A stretch of DNA of 64,000 nucleotides from Calliopsis andreniformis (lineage: Eukaryota; Arthropoda; Insecta; Hymenoptera; Andrenidae), in NCBI RefSeq assembly GCF_051401765.1, contig NW_027480495.1, forward strand, positions 1,116,001 through 1,180,000. Direction: 5' to 3'. The translations under genes and the position numbers were made by a program. The stretch's first letter is position 1; every line of letters starts with the position of its first letter. This document shows, in pieces, positions 13,477 to 28,300 of this stretch. The notes under the pieces are model-generated. The model ran no database searches, was not told where the DNA came from, and saw only the letters and a list, made by a program, of their open reading frames with translations.

Positions 13477-14050
13477 TCTTCAATCCTCAATCCTCAATCC
13501 TCAATCCTCGATCCTCAATCCTCAATCCTCAATCTTCAATCCTCAACACTAATCTTCAATCCTCAATCCCCAATCATCAATCCTCAATCCTCATTATTCA
13601 ATCCTCAATACCCAATCCTCAATCTTCAATCCTCAAACCTCAATCCTCAATCCTCATTCTTCAATACTAAACACCCATTCCTCAATCCTCAATCCTCAAT
13701 CCTCAATCCTCAATCTTCAACCCTGAATCCTCAATCCTCAATACTCAATCCTCAATCTTCAATCCTCAATCCTCAATCCTCAATTCTCAATCCTCAATCC
13801 TTAATACTCAGACCTCAAACATCAATATTCAACCCTCAGCCCTCGTCCTCAATCCACAACCCTCAATCCTCAGTCCTCAATATTCAATCATCAATATTCA
13901 ATCTTCAATCCTCAATCCTCAATCCTCAATCCTCGATCCTCAATCCTCAATCCTCAATCTTCAATCCTCAACACTAATCTTCAATCCTCAATCCCCAATC
14001 CTCAATCCTCAATCCTCATTCTTCAATCCTCAATACCCAATCCTCAATCT
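13200..14050. repeat. Tandem pair with 425-432 bp period
   Basis: Blocks repeat at 432 bp (AATACTAAAC at 13231 and 13663) and then at 425 bp (ACTCAGACC at 13381 and 13806; CCTCAACACT at 13541 and 13966). The one-heptamer change of period inside the pair indicates gain or loss of a single unit after duplication. The pair lies at the right edge of the second 3,495-bp copy. It holds only satellite sequence. Confidence 0.75.
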
Positions 14051-17000
14051 TCAATCCTCAATCCTCAATCCTCAATCCTAATTCCTCAATCCTCATTCTT
14101 CATTCCTCAATACCCAATCCTCAATTTCAATCCTCAATCCTCAATCCTCAGTTCTCAATCCTCAATCTTCAACCCTCAGCCCTCATCCTCCATCCACAGT
14201 ACTCAATCCTCTATCCTCAATCCTAATTCCTCAATCCTCATTCTTCAATCCTCAATACCCAATCCTCAATTTCAATCCTCAATCCTCAATCCTCATTTCT
14301 CAATCCTCAATCTTCAACCCTCAGCCCTCATCCTCCATCCACAGTACTCAATCCTCTATCATCAATCTTCAATCCTCAAACATCAATCCTCAATTCTCAA
14401 ACCTCAATCCTCAGTCCTCAGTCGTCGAACCTCAATCCCCGACCCTTAGCACTCATCCTCAATCCTCGTTCCTCAATCCTCAATCCTCAAACCTAAATCC
14501 TCTACCGTCAGTCCTCGTCCTCGATCCTCAAACCTCAATCCTCAACCCTCAGTCTTCATCCTCAATCCTCAAACCTCAATCCTCAACCCTCAATATTCAA
14601 TCATCAATACTCAATCTTCAATCCTCAATCCTCAAACCTCAATCCTCAATCCTCATTCTTCAATACTAAACACCCAATCCTCAATCCTCAATCCTCAACC
14701 CTCAATCCTCAATCTTCAACCCTGAATCCTCAATCCTCAATACTCAATCCTCAATCTTCAATCCTCAATACTCAATCTTCAATCCTCAATCCTCAATCCT
14801 CAATCCTCAATATTCAATCATCAATACTCAATCTTCAATCCTCAATCCTCAATCCTCAATTCTCAATCCTCAATCCTCAATTCTCAATCCTCAATCCTTA
14901 GTCCCCAGACCTCAAACATCAATATTCAACCCTTAGTCCTCGTCCACAATCCACAACCCTCAATCCGCAGTCATCTATATTCAATCATCAATATTCAATC
15001 TTCAATCCTCAATCCTCAATCCTCAATCCTCAATCCACAATCCTCAATCCTCATTCTTCAATCCTCAATACCCAATCCTCAATTTCAATCCTCAATCCTC
15101 AATCCTCATTTCTCAATCCTCAATCCTCAACCCTCAGCCCTCATACTCCATCCTCAGTACTCAATCCTCTATCCTCAATCTTCAATCCTCAATACTCAAT
15201 CTTCAATCCTCATTCCTCAATCCTCAATCCTCAATCCTCAATCTTCAATCCTCAATACTCAATCTGCAATCCTCAATCCTTAAACCTCAATCCTCAATCC
15301 TCATTCCTCAATCCTCAATACCCAATCCTCAATCCTCAATCCTCAATCCTCAATCCTCAATCCTCAATCTTCAACCCTGAATCCTCAATCCTCAATACTC
15401 AATCCTCAATCCTCAATCCTCAATCCTCAATATTCAATCATCAATACTCAATCTTGAATACTCAATCTTCAATCCTCAATACTCAACATTCAATCCTCAA
15501 TCCTCAATCCTCAATCCTCAATCCTCAATCCTCAATCCTCAATCCTCAATCCTCAGGCATCAATACTCAATCTACAATATTCAATCCACAATCCTCAATC
15601 CTCAATCCTCAGGCATCAATACTCAATCTACAATATTCAATCCACAATCCTTAATCCTCAATCCACAATCCTCAACCTTCAATACTCAATACTCAATCTT
15701 CAATCCTCAATCCTCAATCCTCAATCCTCAATCCTCAATCCTCAATCCTCAATATTCAATCCCCAATACTCAATCTTCAATCATCAATCCTCAATCCTCA
15801 ATTCTCAGTCGTCAATCCTCAGTCATGAATCCTCAATCTTCAATACTCAATCGTCAATCCTTAGTCCTCAATCCTCAATCATCGATCCTCGTTCCTCAAA
15901 CCTCAATCCTCAACCCTCAGTCTTCACCCTCAATCCTCAAACCTCAATCCTCAACCCTCAATATTCAGTCATCAATACTCAATCTTCAATCCTCAATCCT
16001 CAAACCTCAATCCTCAATCCTCATTCTTCAATACTAAACACCCAATCCTCAATCCTCAATCCTCAATCCTCAATCCTCAATCCTCAATCTTCAACCCTGA
16101 ATCCTCAATCCTCAATACTCAATCCTCAATCTTCAATCCTCAATACTCAATCTTCAATCCTCAATCCTCAATCCTCAATCCTCAATATTCAATCATCAAT
16201 ACTCAATCTTCAATCCTCAATCCTCAATCCTCAATCCTCAATCCTCAATCCTCAATCCTCAATCCTCAATCCTCAATCCTCAATCCTGAATTCTCAATCC
16301 GCAATATTCAATCCTCAATACTCAATCTTCAATCATCAATCCTCAATCCTCAATTCTCAGTCGTCAGTCCTCAGTCATCAATCCTCAATCTTCAATACTC
16401 AATCGTCAATCCTTAGTCCTCAATCCTCAATCCTCAATCATCGTTCCTCAAACCTCAATCCTCAACCCTCAGTCTTCATCCTCAATCCTCAAACCTCAAT
16501 CCTCAATCCTCAATATTCAATCATCAATACTCAATCTTCAATCCCCAATCCTCAAACCTCAATCCTCAATCCTCAATATTCAACCATCAATACTCAATCC
16601 TCAATCTTCAATCCTCAATACCCAATCTTCAATCCTCAATCCTCAATCCTCAATCCTCAATCCTCAATCTTCAATCCTCGACACTAATCTTCAATCCTCA
16701 ATCCCCAATCCTCAATCCTCAATCCTCATTCTTCAATCCTCAATACCCAATCCTCAATCTTCAATCCTCAATCCTCAATCCTCAATCCTAATTCCTCAAT
16801 CCTCATTCTTCAATCCTCAATACCCAATCCTCAATTTCAATCCTCAATCCTCAATCCTCATTTCTCAATCCTCAATCTTCAACCCTCAGCCCTCATCCTC
16901 CATCCTCAGTACTCAATCCTCTATCCTCAATCTTCAATCCTCAATACTCAATCTTCGATCCTCATTCCTCAATCCTCAATCCTCAATCCTCAATCTTCAA

Positions 17001-20000
17001 TCGCCAATACTCAATCTGCAATCCCCAATACTCAAACCTCAACCCTCAATCCTCATTACTCAATCCTCAATACCCAATCCTCAATCCTCAATCCTCAATC
17101 CTCAATCCTCAATATTCAATCATCAATACTCAATCTTGAATCCTCAATCTTCAATCCTCAATACTCAACCTTCAATCCTCAATCCTCAATCCTCAATCCT
17201 CAATCCTCAATCCTCAGGCATCAATACTCAATCTACAATATTCAATCCACAATCCTCAATCCTCAATCCTCAGGCATCAATACTCAATCTACAATATTCA
17301 ATCCACAATCCTTAATCCTCAATCCACAATCCTCAACCTTCAATACTCAATACTCAATCTTCAATCCTCAATCCTCAATCCTTAGTCCTCAATCCTCAAT
17401 CCTCGATCCTCGTTCCTCAAACCTCATTCCTCAACCCTCAGTCTTCATCCTCAATCCTCAAACCTCAATCCTCAACCCTCAATATTCAATCATCAATACT
17501 CAATCTTCAATCCTCAATCCTCAAACCTCAATCCTCAATCCTCATTCTTCAATACTAAACACCCAATCCTCAATCCTTAATCCTCAATCCTCAATCCTCA
17601 ATCCTCAATCCTCAATCCGCAATATTCAATCCTCAATACTCAATCTTCAATCATCAATCCTCAATCCTCAATTCTCAGTCGTCAATCCTCAGTCATCAAT
17701 CCTCAATCTTCAATACTCAATCATCAATCCTTAGCCCTCAATCCTCAATCCTCAATCATCGTTCCTCAAACCTCAATCCTCAACCCTCAGTCTTCATCCT
17801 CAATCCTCAAACCTCAATCCTCAATCCTCAATATTCAATCATCAATACTCAATCTTCAATCCCCAATCCTCAAACCTCAATCCTCAATCCACATTCTTCA
17901 ATCCTAAATACCCAATCCTTAATCTTCAATCCTCAATCCTCAATCCTCAATTCTCAATCCTCAATCCTTAATCCTCAGACCTCAAACATCAATATTCAAC
18001 CCTCAGTCCTCGTCCTCAATCCACAACCCTCAATCCTCAGTCCTCAATATTCAATCATAAATATTCAATCTTCAATCCTCAATCCTCAATCCTCAATCCT
18101 CAATCCTCAATCCTCAGTCTTCAACCCTGAATCCTCAATACTCAATCCTCAATCTTCAATCCTCAATACTCAATCTTTAATCCTCAATCCTCAATCCTCG
18201 ATCCTCGTTCCTCAAACCTCAATCCTCAACACTCAGTCTTCATCCTCAATCCTCAAACCTCAATCCTCAACCCTCAATATTCAATCATCAATACTCAATC
18301 TTCAATCCACAATCCTCAATCCTCATTCTTCAATCCTCAATACCCAATCCTCAATTTCAATCCTCAATCCTCAATCCTCATTTCTCAATCCTCAATCCTC
18401 AACCCTCAGCCCTCATACTCCATCCTCAGTACTCAATCCTCTATCCTCAATCTTCAATCCTCAATACTCAATCTTCAATCCTCATTCCTCAATCCTCAAT
18501 CCTCAATCCTCAATCTTCAATCCTCAATACTCAATCTGCAATCCTCAATCCTTAAACCTCAATCCTCAATCCTCATTCCTCAATCCTCAATACCCAATCC
18601 TCAATCCTCAATCCTCAATCCTCAATCCTCAATCCTCAATCTTCAACCCTGAATCCTCAATCCTCAATACTCAATCCTCAATCTTCAATCCTCAATACTC
18701 AATCTTCAATCCTCAATCCTCAATCCTCAGTCCTCAATCCTCAATCCTCAATCCTCAATATTCAATCATCAATACTCAATCTTCAATCCTCAATCCTCAA
18801 TCCTCAATTCTCAATCCTCAATCCTCAATCCTCAATCCTCAATCCTCAATCCTCAATCCTCAATCCTCAATCCACAATCCTCAACCTTCTATACTCAATA
18901 ATCAATCTCCAATCCTAGATCGTCAATCCTCAATCCTCAATCTTCAACCCTGAATCCTCAATCCTCAATACTCAATAGTCAATCTTCAATCCTCAATACT
19001 CAATCTTCAATCCTCAATCCTCAATCCTCAATCCTCAGTCCTCAATCTTCAACCCTCAACACTCAACCTTCAATCCTCAATCCTCAATCCTCAATCCTCA
19101 ATCCTCAATCTTCAATCCTCATCACTAATCTTCAATCCTCAATCCTCAATCCTCAATCCTCAATCCTCAATCCTCAATCCTCAATCCTCAATCTTCAATC
19201 CTCAATTCTCAATCTTCAATCCTCGATCCTCAATCATCAATCCTCAATCCTCAATCCTCAGGCATCAATACTCAATCTTCAATGCTCTATCCTCAATCCT
19301 CAATCCTCAATCCTCATTCCCCAACCCTCAATCCTCATTCCTCAAAGCTCAATCCTCAACCCTCAGTCCTCATACTCAATTCTCAATTCTTAATCCTCAA
19401 TCCTCAATCCTCAATCTTCAATCCTCAATAATCAATCTCCAATCCTCAATACTCTATCCTCGATCCTCAATCCTCAGGCATCAATAATCAATCTTCAATA
19501 CTCAATCCTCAATCCTCAATCCTCAATCCTCAATCCTCAAACCTCAATCCTCAATCCTCAATATTCAATCATCAATACTCAATCTTCAATCCTCAATCCT
19601 GAATCCTCAATCCTCAATCCTCAATCCTCAATCCTCAATCCTCAATCCTCAATATTCAATCATCAATACTCAATCTTCAACCCTCAATCTTCAATCCTCA
19701 ATCCCAATTCCTCAATCCTCATTCTTCAATCCTCAATACCCAATCCTCAATCTTCAATCCTCAATCCTCAAACCTCAATCCTCAATCCTCAATCCTCAAT
19801 CTTCAATCCTCAATACTCAATCTGCAACCCTCAATCCTCAAACCTCAATCCTCAATCCTCAATCCTCAATCCTCAATACCCAATCCTCAATCCTCAGTAC
19901 TCAATCCCCAATCCTCAATCCTCAATCTTCAACCCTGAATCCTCAATCCTCAATACTCAATCCTCAATCCTCAATCCTCAATCCTCAGGCATCAATACTC

Positions 20001-21694
20001 AATCTACAATATTCAATCCACAATCCTCAATCCTCAATCCTCAGGCATCAATACTCAATCTACAATATTCAATCCACAATCCTTAATCCTCAATCCACAA
20101 TCCTCAACCTTCAATTCTCAATACTCAATCTTCAATCCTCAATCCTCAATCCTCAATCCTCAATCCTCAATCCTCAATCCTCAATATTCAATCCCCAATA
20201 CTCAATCTTCAATCATCAATCCTCAATCCTCAATTCTCAGTCGTCAATCCTCAGTCATCAATCCTCAATCTTCAATACTCAATCGTCAATCCTTAGTCCT
20301 CAATCCTCAATCCTCGACCCTCGTTCCTCAAACCTCAATCCTCAACCCTCAGTCTTCATCCTCAATCCTCAAACCTCAATCCTCAACCCTCAATATTCAA
20401 TCATCAATACTCAATCTTCAATCCCCAATCCTCAAACCTCAATCCTCAATCCTCATTCTTCAATCCTAAAAACCCAATCCTTAATCTTCAATCCTTAATC
20501 CTCAATTCTCAATTCTCAATCCTCAATCCTTAATCCTCGGACCTCAAACATCAATATTCAACCCTCAGTCCTCGTCCTCAATCCACAACCCTCAATCCTC
20601 AGTCCTCAATATTCAATCATAAATATTCAATCTTCAATCCTCAATCCTCAATCCTCAATCCCCAATCCTCAATCCTCAATCTTCAACCCTGAATCCTCAA
20701 TCCTCAATACTCAATCCTCCATCTTCAATCCTCAATAATCAATCTTCAATCCTCAATCCTCAATCGTCAATCCTCAATCCTCAATTTTCAATCCTCAACA
20801 CTCAATCTTCAATCCTCAATCCCCAATCCTCAATCCTCAATCCTCATTCTTCAATCCTCAATACCCAATCCTCAATCTTCAATCCTCAATCCTCAATCCT
20901 CAATCCTAATTCCTCAATCCTCATTCTTCAATCCTCAATACCCAATCCTCAATTTCAATCCTCAATCCTCAATCCTCATTTCTCAATCCTCAATCCTCAA
21001 CCCTCAGCCCTCATCCTCCATCCTCAGTACTCAATCCTCTATCCTCAATCTTCAATCCTCAATCCTCAATCCTCAATCCTCAATCCTCAACCATCAATCC
21101 TCATTCCTCAAACCTCAATCCGCAACCCTCAGTCCTCATTCTCAATTCTCAATTCTCAATCCTCACTCCTCAATCCTCAATCTTCAATCCTCAATAATCA
21201 ATCTCCGATCCTAGGTCCTCAATCCCCAACCTTCAATCGTTAATCCTCAATCTTCAATCCTCAATCCCCAGTCATCAATCTTCAATCCTCAATGCTCAAT
21301 CCTCAATCCTCAATCCTCAGTCCTCAATCCCCAATCCTTAATCCTCAAACCTCAATCCTCAACCGTCAGTCCTCTTCCTCAATCCTCAAACCTCAATCAT
21401 CAATCCTCAATATTCAATCATCAATACTCAATCTTCAATCCTCAATCCTCAAACCTCAATCCTCAATCCTCATACTTCAATCCTAAATACCCAATCCTCA
21501 ATCTCCAATCCTCAATCCTCAATCCTCAATTCTCAATCCTCAATCCTTAATCCTCAGACCTCAAACATCAATATTCAACCCTCAGTCCTCGTCTTCAGTC
21601 CACAACCCTCAATTCTCAGTCCTCAATATTCAATCATCAATATTCAATCTTCAATCCTCAATCCTCAATCCTCAATCCACAATCCTCAATCCTC
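13477..21694. repeat. Middle mosaic domain of the satellite
   Basis: Heptamer repeats without genes, joining blocks that recur elsewhere. It holds a CG-rich marker (14440), a TCGCC marker (17001) and a block with TTCTATAC (18887) whose copy is at 28821. The stretch from about 19.70 to 20.4 kb corresponds to 30.39-31.06 kb (CCCAATTC at 19703 and 30388, offset 10,685). The stretch at 19.38-19.56 kb corresponds to 39.72-39.9 kb. These relations show that pieces of this domain were source or recipient of earlier duplications that contributed to superunit A. Confidence 0.75.
14078..14367. repeat. 145-bp tandem duplication
   Basis: Two adjacent units start at CTAATTCC, positions 14078 and 14223. 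Both carry the private variant ACAGTACTC (14196 and 14341), where most other copies in the window have TCAGTACTC. The shared private base supports a local duplication rather than independent origin. The period is 20 heptamers plus 5 bp. Confidence 0.82.
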
Positions 21695-24600
21695 AATTTT
21701 CAACCCTGAATCCTCAATCCTCAATACTCAATCCTCTATCTTCAATCCTCAATACTCAATCTTCAATCCTTAATCCTCAATCTGCAATCCCGAATCCCCA
21801 GTACTCAATCTTCAATCCTCAATGCTCAATCCTCAATCCTCAATCCTCAGTCCTCAGTCCTCAATCTTCAATCCTCAAACCTCAATCCTCAACCGTCAGT
21901 CCTCATTCTCCATCCTCAATCCTCAATCCTCAATCCTCAATCTTCAATCCTCAATCCTCAAACCTCAATCCTCAATCCTCATTCTTCAATCCTAAATACC
22001 CAATCCTCAATCTTCAATCCTCAATCCTCAATCCTCAATTCTCAATCCTCAATCCTTAACACTCAGACCTCAAACATCAATATTCAACCCTCAGCCCTTG
22101 TCCTCAATCCACAACCCTCAATCCTCAGTCCTCAATATTCAATCATCAATATTCAATCTTCAATCCTCAATCCTCAATCCTCAATCCTCGATCCTCAATC
22201 CTCAATTTTCAACCCTGAATCCTCAATCCTCAATACTCAATCCTCAATCTTCAATCCTCAATACCCAATCTTCAATCCTCAATCCTCAATCCTCAATCCT
22301 CAATCCTCAATCCTCAATCTTCAATCCTCAACACTAATCTTCAATCCTCAATCCCCAATCCTCAATCCTCAATCCTCATTCTTCAATCCTCTATACCCAA
22401 TCCTCAATCTTCAATCCTCAATCCTCAATCCTCAATCCTAATTCCTCAATCCTCATTCTTCAATCCTCAATACCCAATCCTCAATTTCAATCCTCAATCC
22501 TCAACCCTCATTTCTCAATCCTCAATCTTCAACCCTCAGCCCTCATCCTCCATCCTCAGTACTCAATCCTCTATCCTCAATCTTCAATCCTCAATACTCA
22601 ATCTTCGATCCTCATTCCTCAATCCTCAATCCTCAATCCTCTATCTTCAATCGCCAATACTCAATCTGCAATCCCCAATACTCAAACCTCAATCCTCAAT
22701 CCTCATTACTCAATCCTCAATACCCAATCCTCAATCCTCAATCCTCAATCCTCAATCCTCAATATTCAATCATCAATACTCAATCTTGAATACTCAATCT
22801 TCAATCCTCAATACTCAACATTCAATCCTCAATCCTCAATCCTCAATCCTCAATCCTCAATCCTCAATACTCAATCCTCAGGCATCAATACTCAATCTAC
22901 AATATTCAATCCACAATCCTCAATCCTCAATCCTCAGGCATCAATACTCAATCTACAATACTCAATATTCAATCCCCAATACTCAATCTTCAATCATCAA
23001 TCCTCAATCCTCAATTCTCAGTCGTCAATCCTCAGTCATGAATCCTCAATCTTCAATACTCAATCGTCAATCCTTAGTCCTCAATCCTCAATCATCGATC
23101 CTCGTTCCTCAAACCTCAATCCTCAACCCTCAGTCTTCATCCTCAATCCTCAAACCTCAATACTCAACCCTCAGTATTCAGTCATCAATACTCAATCTTC
23201 AATCCTCAATCCTCAAACCTCAATCCTCAATCCTCATTCTTCAATACTAAACACCCAATCCTCAATCCTCAATCCTCAATCCTCAATCCTCAATCCTCAA
23301 TCTTCAACCCTGAATCCTCAATCCTCAATACTCAATCCTCAATCTTCAATCCTCAATACTCAATCTTCAATCCTCAATCCTCAATCCTCAATCCTCAATA
23401 TTCAATCATCAATACTCAATCTTCAATCCTCAATCCTCAATCCTCAATCCTCAATCCTCAATCCTCAATCCTCAATCCTCAATCCTCAATCCTCAATCCT
23501 CAATTCTCAATCCGCAATATTCAATCCTCAATACTCAATCTTCAATCATCAATCCTCAATCCTCAATTCTCAGTCGTCAGTCCTCAGTCATCAATCCTCA
23601 ATCTTCAATACTCAATCGTCAATCCTTAGTCCTCAATCCTCAATCCTCAATCATCGTTCCTCAAACCTCAATCCTCAACCTTCAGTCTTCATCCTCAATC
23701 CTCAAACCTCAATCCTCAATCCTCAATATTCAATCATCAATACTCAATCTTCAATCCCCAATCCTCAAACCTCAATCCTCAATCCTCAATATTCAACCAT
23801 CAATACTCAATCCTCAATCTTCAATCCTCAATACCCAATCTTCAATCCTCAATCCTCAATCCTCAATCCTCAATCCTCAATCTTCAATCCTCGACACTAA
23901 TCTTCAATCCTCAATCCCCAATCCTCAATCCTCAATCCTCATTCTTCAATCCTCAATACCCAATCCTCAATCTTCAATCCTCAATCCTCAATCCTCAATC
24001 CTAATTCCTCAATCCTCATTCTTCAATCCTCAATACCCAATCCTCAATTTCAATCCTCAATCCTCAATCCTCATTTCTCAATCCTCAATCTTCAACCCTC
24101 AGCCCTCATCCTCCATCCTCAGTACTCAATCCTCTATCCTCAATCTTCAATCCTCAATACTCAATCTTCGATCCTCATTCCTCAATCCTCAATCCTCAAT
24201 CCTCAATCTTCAATCGCCAATACTCAATCTGCAATCCCCAATACTCAAACCTCAACCCTCAATCCTCATTACTCAATCCTCAATACCCAATCCTCAATCC
24301 TCAATGCTCAATCCTCAATCCTCAATATTCAATCATCAATACTCAATCTTGAATCCTCAATCTTCAATCCTCAATACTCAACCTTCAATCCTCAATCCTC
24401 AATCCTCAATCCTCAATCCTCAATCCTCAGGCATCAATACTCAATCTACAATATTCAATCCACAATCCTCAATCCTCAATCCTCAGGCATCAATACTCAA
24501 TCTACAATATTCAATCCACAATCCTTAATCCTCAATCCACAATCCTCAACCTTCAATACTCAATACTCAATCTTCAATCCTCAATCCTCAATCCTCAATC

Positions 24601-25359
24601 CTCAATCCTCAATCCTCAATCCTCAATATTCAATCCTCAATACTCAGTCCTCAATCATCAATCCTCAATCCTCAATTCTCAGTCGTCAATCCTCAGTCAT
24701 CAATCCACAATCTTCAATACTCAATTGTCAATCCTTAGTCCTCAATCCTCAATCCTCGATCCTCGTTCCTCAAACCTCAATCCTCAACCCTCAGTCTTCA
24801 TCCTCAATCCTCAAACCTCAATCCTCAACCCTCAATATTCAATCATCAATACTCAATCTTCAATCCTCAATCCTCAAACCTCAATCCTCAATCCTCATTC
24901 TTCAATACTAAACACCCAATCCTCAATCCTCAATCCTCAATCCTCAATCCTCAATCCTCAATCTTCAACCCTGAATCCTCAATCCTCAATACTCAATCCT
25001 CAATCTTCAATCCTCAATACTCAATCTTCAATCCTCAATCCTCAATCCTCAATCCTCAATCCGCAATATTCAATCCTCAATACTCAATCTTCAATCATCA
25101 ATCCTCAATCCTCAATTCTCAGTCGTCAATCCTCAGTCATCAATCCTCAATCTTCAATACTCAATCGTCAATCCTTAGTCCTCAATCCTCAATCCTCAAT
25201 CCTCGTTCCTCAAACCTCTATCCTCAACCCTCAGTCTTCATCCTCAATCCTCAAACCTCAATCCTCAATCCTCAATATTCAATCGTCAATACTCAATCTT
25301 CAATCCCCAATCCTCAAACCTCAATCCTCAATCCTCACTCTTCAATCCTAAATACCCAA

Positions 25360-25385
25360 TCCTTAATCTTCAATCCTCAAACATC
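25360..25385. other. 403-bp deletion junction in superunit A
   Basis: Up to 25365 the sequence matches A' at +21,159 bp. Immediately after, it matches at +21,562 bp. In A' the two breakpoints (46524 and 46927) both lie in the motif AATCTTCAATCC, so A looks like the product of deletion between short direct repeats. The 4,652-bp copy at 51.18-51.58 kb also keeps the 403 bp. Deletion in A is simpler than insertion in A', because the extra segment in A' has the usual heptamer context. Confidence 0.75.
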
Positions 25386-28300
25386 TATCCTCAATTCTCA
25401 ATCCTCAATCCTCAGTCCTCAGTCGTCAAACATCAATCCCCGACCCTTAGCACTCATCCTCAATCCTCATCCCTCAATCCTCAATCCTCAAACCTAAATC
25501 CTCTGCCGTCAGTCCTCGTCCTCAATCCTCAAACCTCAATCCTCAATCCTCAATATTCAATCATCAATTCTCAATCTTCAATCCTCAATCCTCAATCCTC
25601 AATCCTCAATCCTCAATCCTCAATCCTCAATCCTCAATATTCAATAATCAATACTCAATTTTCAACCCACAATCTTCAATCCTCAATACTCAATCTTCAA
25701 TCCTCAATCCTCAATCCTCAATCCTCAATCCTCAATCCTCAATATTCAATCCTCAATACTCAATCTTCAATCCTCAATCCTCAATCCTCAATATTCAATC
25801 CTCAATACTCAATCTTCACTCATCAATACTCAATCTTCAACCCTCAATCTTCAATCCTCAATAATCAATCCTCAATCCTCAATATTCAACCCTCAGACCC
25901 CATCCTCCATCCTCAATACTCAATCCTCAATCCCCAATCTTCAATCCTCAATTCTCAATCTTCGATCCTCGATCCTCAATCCTCAATATTCAATCCTCAA
26001 TACTCAATCTTCAATCATCAATCCTCAATCCCCAATTCTCAGTCGTCAATCCTCAGTCATCAATCCTCAATCTTCAATACTCAATCGTCAATCCTTAGTC
26101 CTCAATCCTCAATCCTCAATCCTCGTTCATCAAAGCTCAATCCTCAATCCTCAATATTCAATCATCCATACTCAATCTTCAATCTTCAATCCTCAATCCT
26201 CAATCCTCAATCCTCAATCCTCATTCCTCAATATTCAATCATCAATACTCAATCTTCAACCCTCAATCTTCAATCCTCAATACTCAATCTTCAATCCTGA
26301 ATCCTCAATCCTCAATCCTCAATCCTCAATCCTCAGGCGTCAATACTCAATCTACAATATTCAATCCTCAATCCTTAACCCTCAATCCACAATCCTCAAG
26401 CTTCAATACTCAATACTGAAACTTCAATCCTCAATCCTCAATCCTCAATCCTCAATCCTCAATCCTCAATCTTCAATCCTCAATTCTCAGTCTTCAATCC
26501 TCGATCCTCAATCCTCAATCCTCAATATTCAATCATCAATACTCAATCTTCAACCCTCAGTCTTCAATCCTCAATACTCAATCTTCAATCCTCAATCCTC
26601 AATCCTCAATCCTCAATCCTCATTCCCCAACCCTCAATCCTCATTCCTCAAACCTCAACCCTCAACCCTCAGTCCTCATACTCAATCCTCAATCCTCAAT
26701 CCTCAATCCTCAATCCTCAATCCTCAATCCTCAATATTCAATCCTCAATACTCAATCTTCAATCATCAATCCTCAATCCTCAATTCTCAGTCGTCAATCC
26801 TCAGTCATCAATCCTCAATCTTCAATACTCAATCGTCAATCCTTAGTCCTCAATCCTCAATCCTCAATCCTCGTTCCTCAAACCTCAATACTCAACCCTC
26901 AGTCTTCATCCTCAATCCTCAAACCTCTATCCTCAATCCTCAATATTCAAACATCAATACTCAATCTTCAATCCTCAATCCTCAAACCTCAATCCTCAAT
27001 CCTCATTCTTCAATCCTAAATACCCAATCCTCAATCTTCAATCCTCAATCCTCAATACTCAATTCTCAATCCTCAATCCTTAATCCTCAGACCACAGACA
27101 TCAATATTCAACCCCCAGTCCGTGTCCTCAATCCTCAATCCTCAATACTCAATCCTCAATCTTCAATCCTCAATACTCAATCTTCAATCCTCAATCCTCA
27201 ATCCTCAATCCTCAATCCTCAATCCTCAATCTTCAACCCTCAACACTCAATCTTCAATCCTCAATCCTCAATCCTCAATACTCAATCCTCAATCTTCAAT
27301 CCTCAACACTAATCTTCAATCCTCAATCCTCAATCCTCAATCTTCAATCCTCATTCTTCAATCCTCAATACCCAATCCTCAATCTTCAATCCTCAATCCT
27401 CAATCCTCAATCATAATCCCTCAATCCTCATTCTTCAATCCTCAATACCCAATCCTCAGTTTCAATTCTCAATCCTCAATCCTCATTTCTCAATCCTCAA
27501 TCCTCAACCCTCAGCACTCATCCTCCATCCTCAATCCTCAATCCTCAATACTCAATCCTCAATCCTCAATCTTCAATCCTCAATTCTCAATCTTCAATCC
27601 TCGATCCTCAATCCTCAATCCTCAATATTCAATCATCAATACTCGATCTTCAACCCTCAATCTTCAATCCTCAATACTCAATCTTCAATCCTCAATCCTC
27701 AATCCTCAACCTTCAATACTCAATACTCAATCTTCAATCCTCAATCCTCAATCCTCAATCCTCTATCCTCAATCCTCAATCCTCAATATTCAATCCTCAA
27801 TGCTCAATCTTCAATCATGAATCCTCAGTCCTCAATTCTCAGTCGTCAATCCTCAGTCATCAATCCTCAATCTTCAATACTCAATCGTCAATCCTTAGTC
27901 CTCAATCCTCAATCCTCAATCCTCGTTCCTCAAACCTCAATCCTCAACCCTCAGTCTTCATCCTCAATCCTCAAACCTCAATCCTCAATCCTCAATATTC
28001 AATCATCAATACTCAATCTTCAATCCTCAATCCTCAAACCTCAATCCTCAATCCTCATTCTTCAATCCTAAATACCCAATCCTCAATCTTCAATCCTCAA
28101 TCCTCAATCCTCAATTCTCAATCCTCAATCCTTAGTCCCCAGACCTCAAACATCAATATTCAACCCTTAGTCCTCGTCCACAATCCACAACCCTCAATCC
28201 GCAGTCATCAATATTCAATCATCAATATTCAATATTCAATCCTCAATCCTCAATCCTCAATCCTCAATCCTCAATCCTCAATCCTCATTATTCAATCCTC

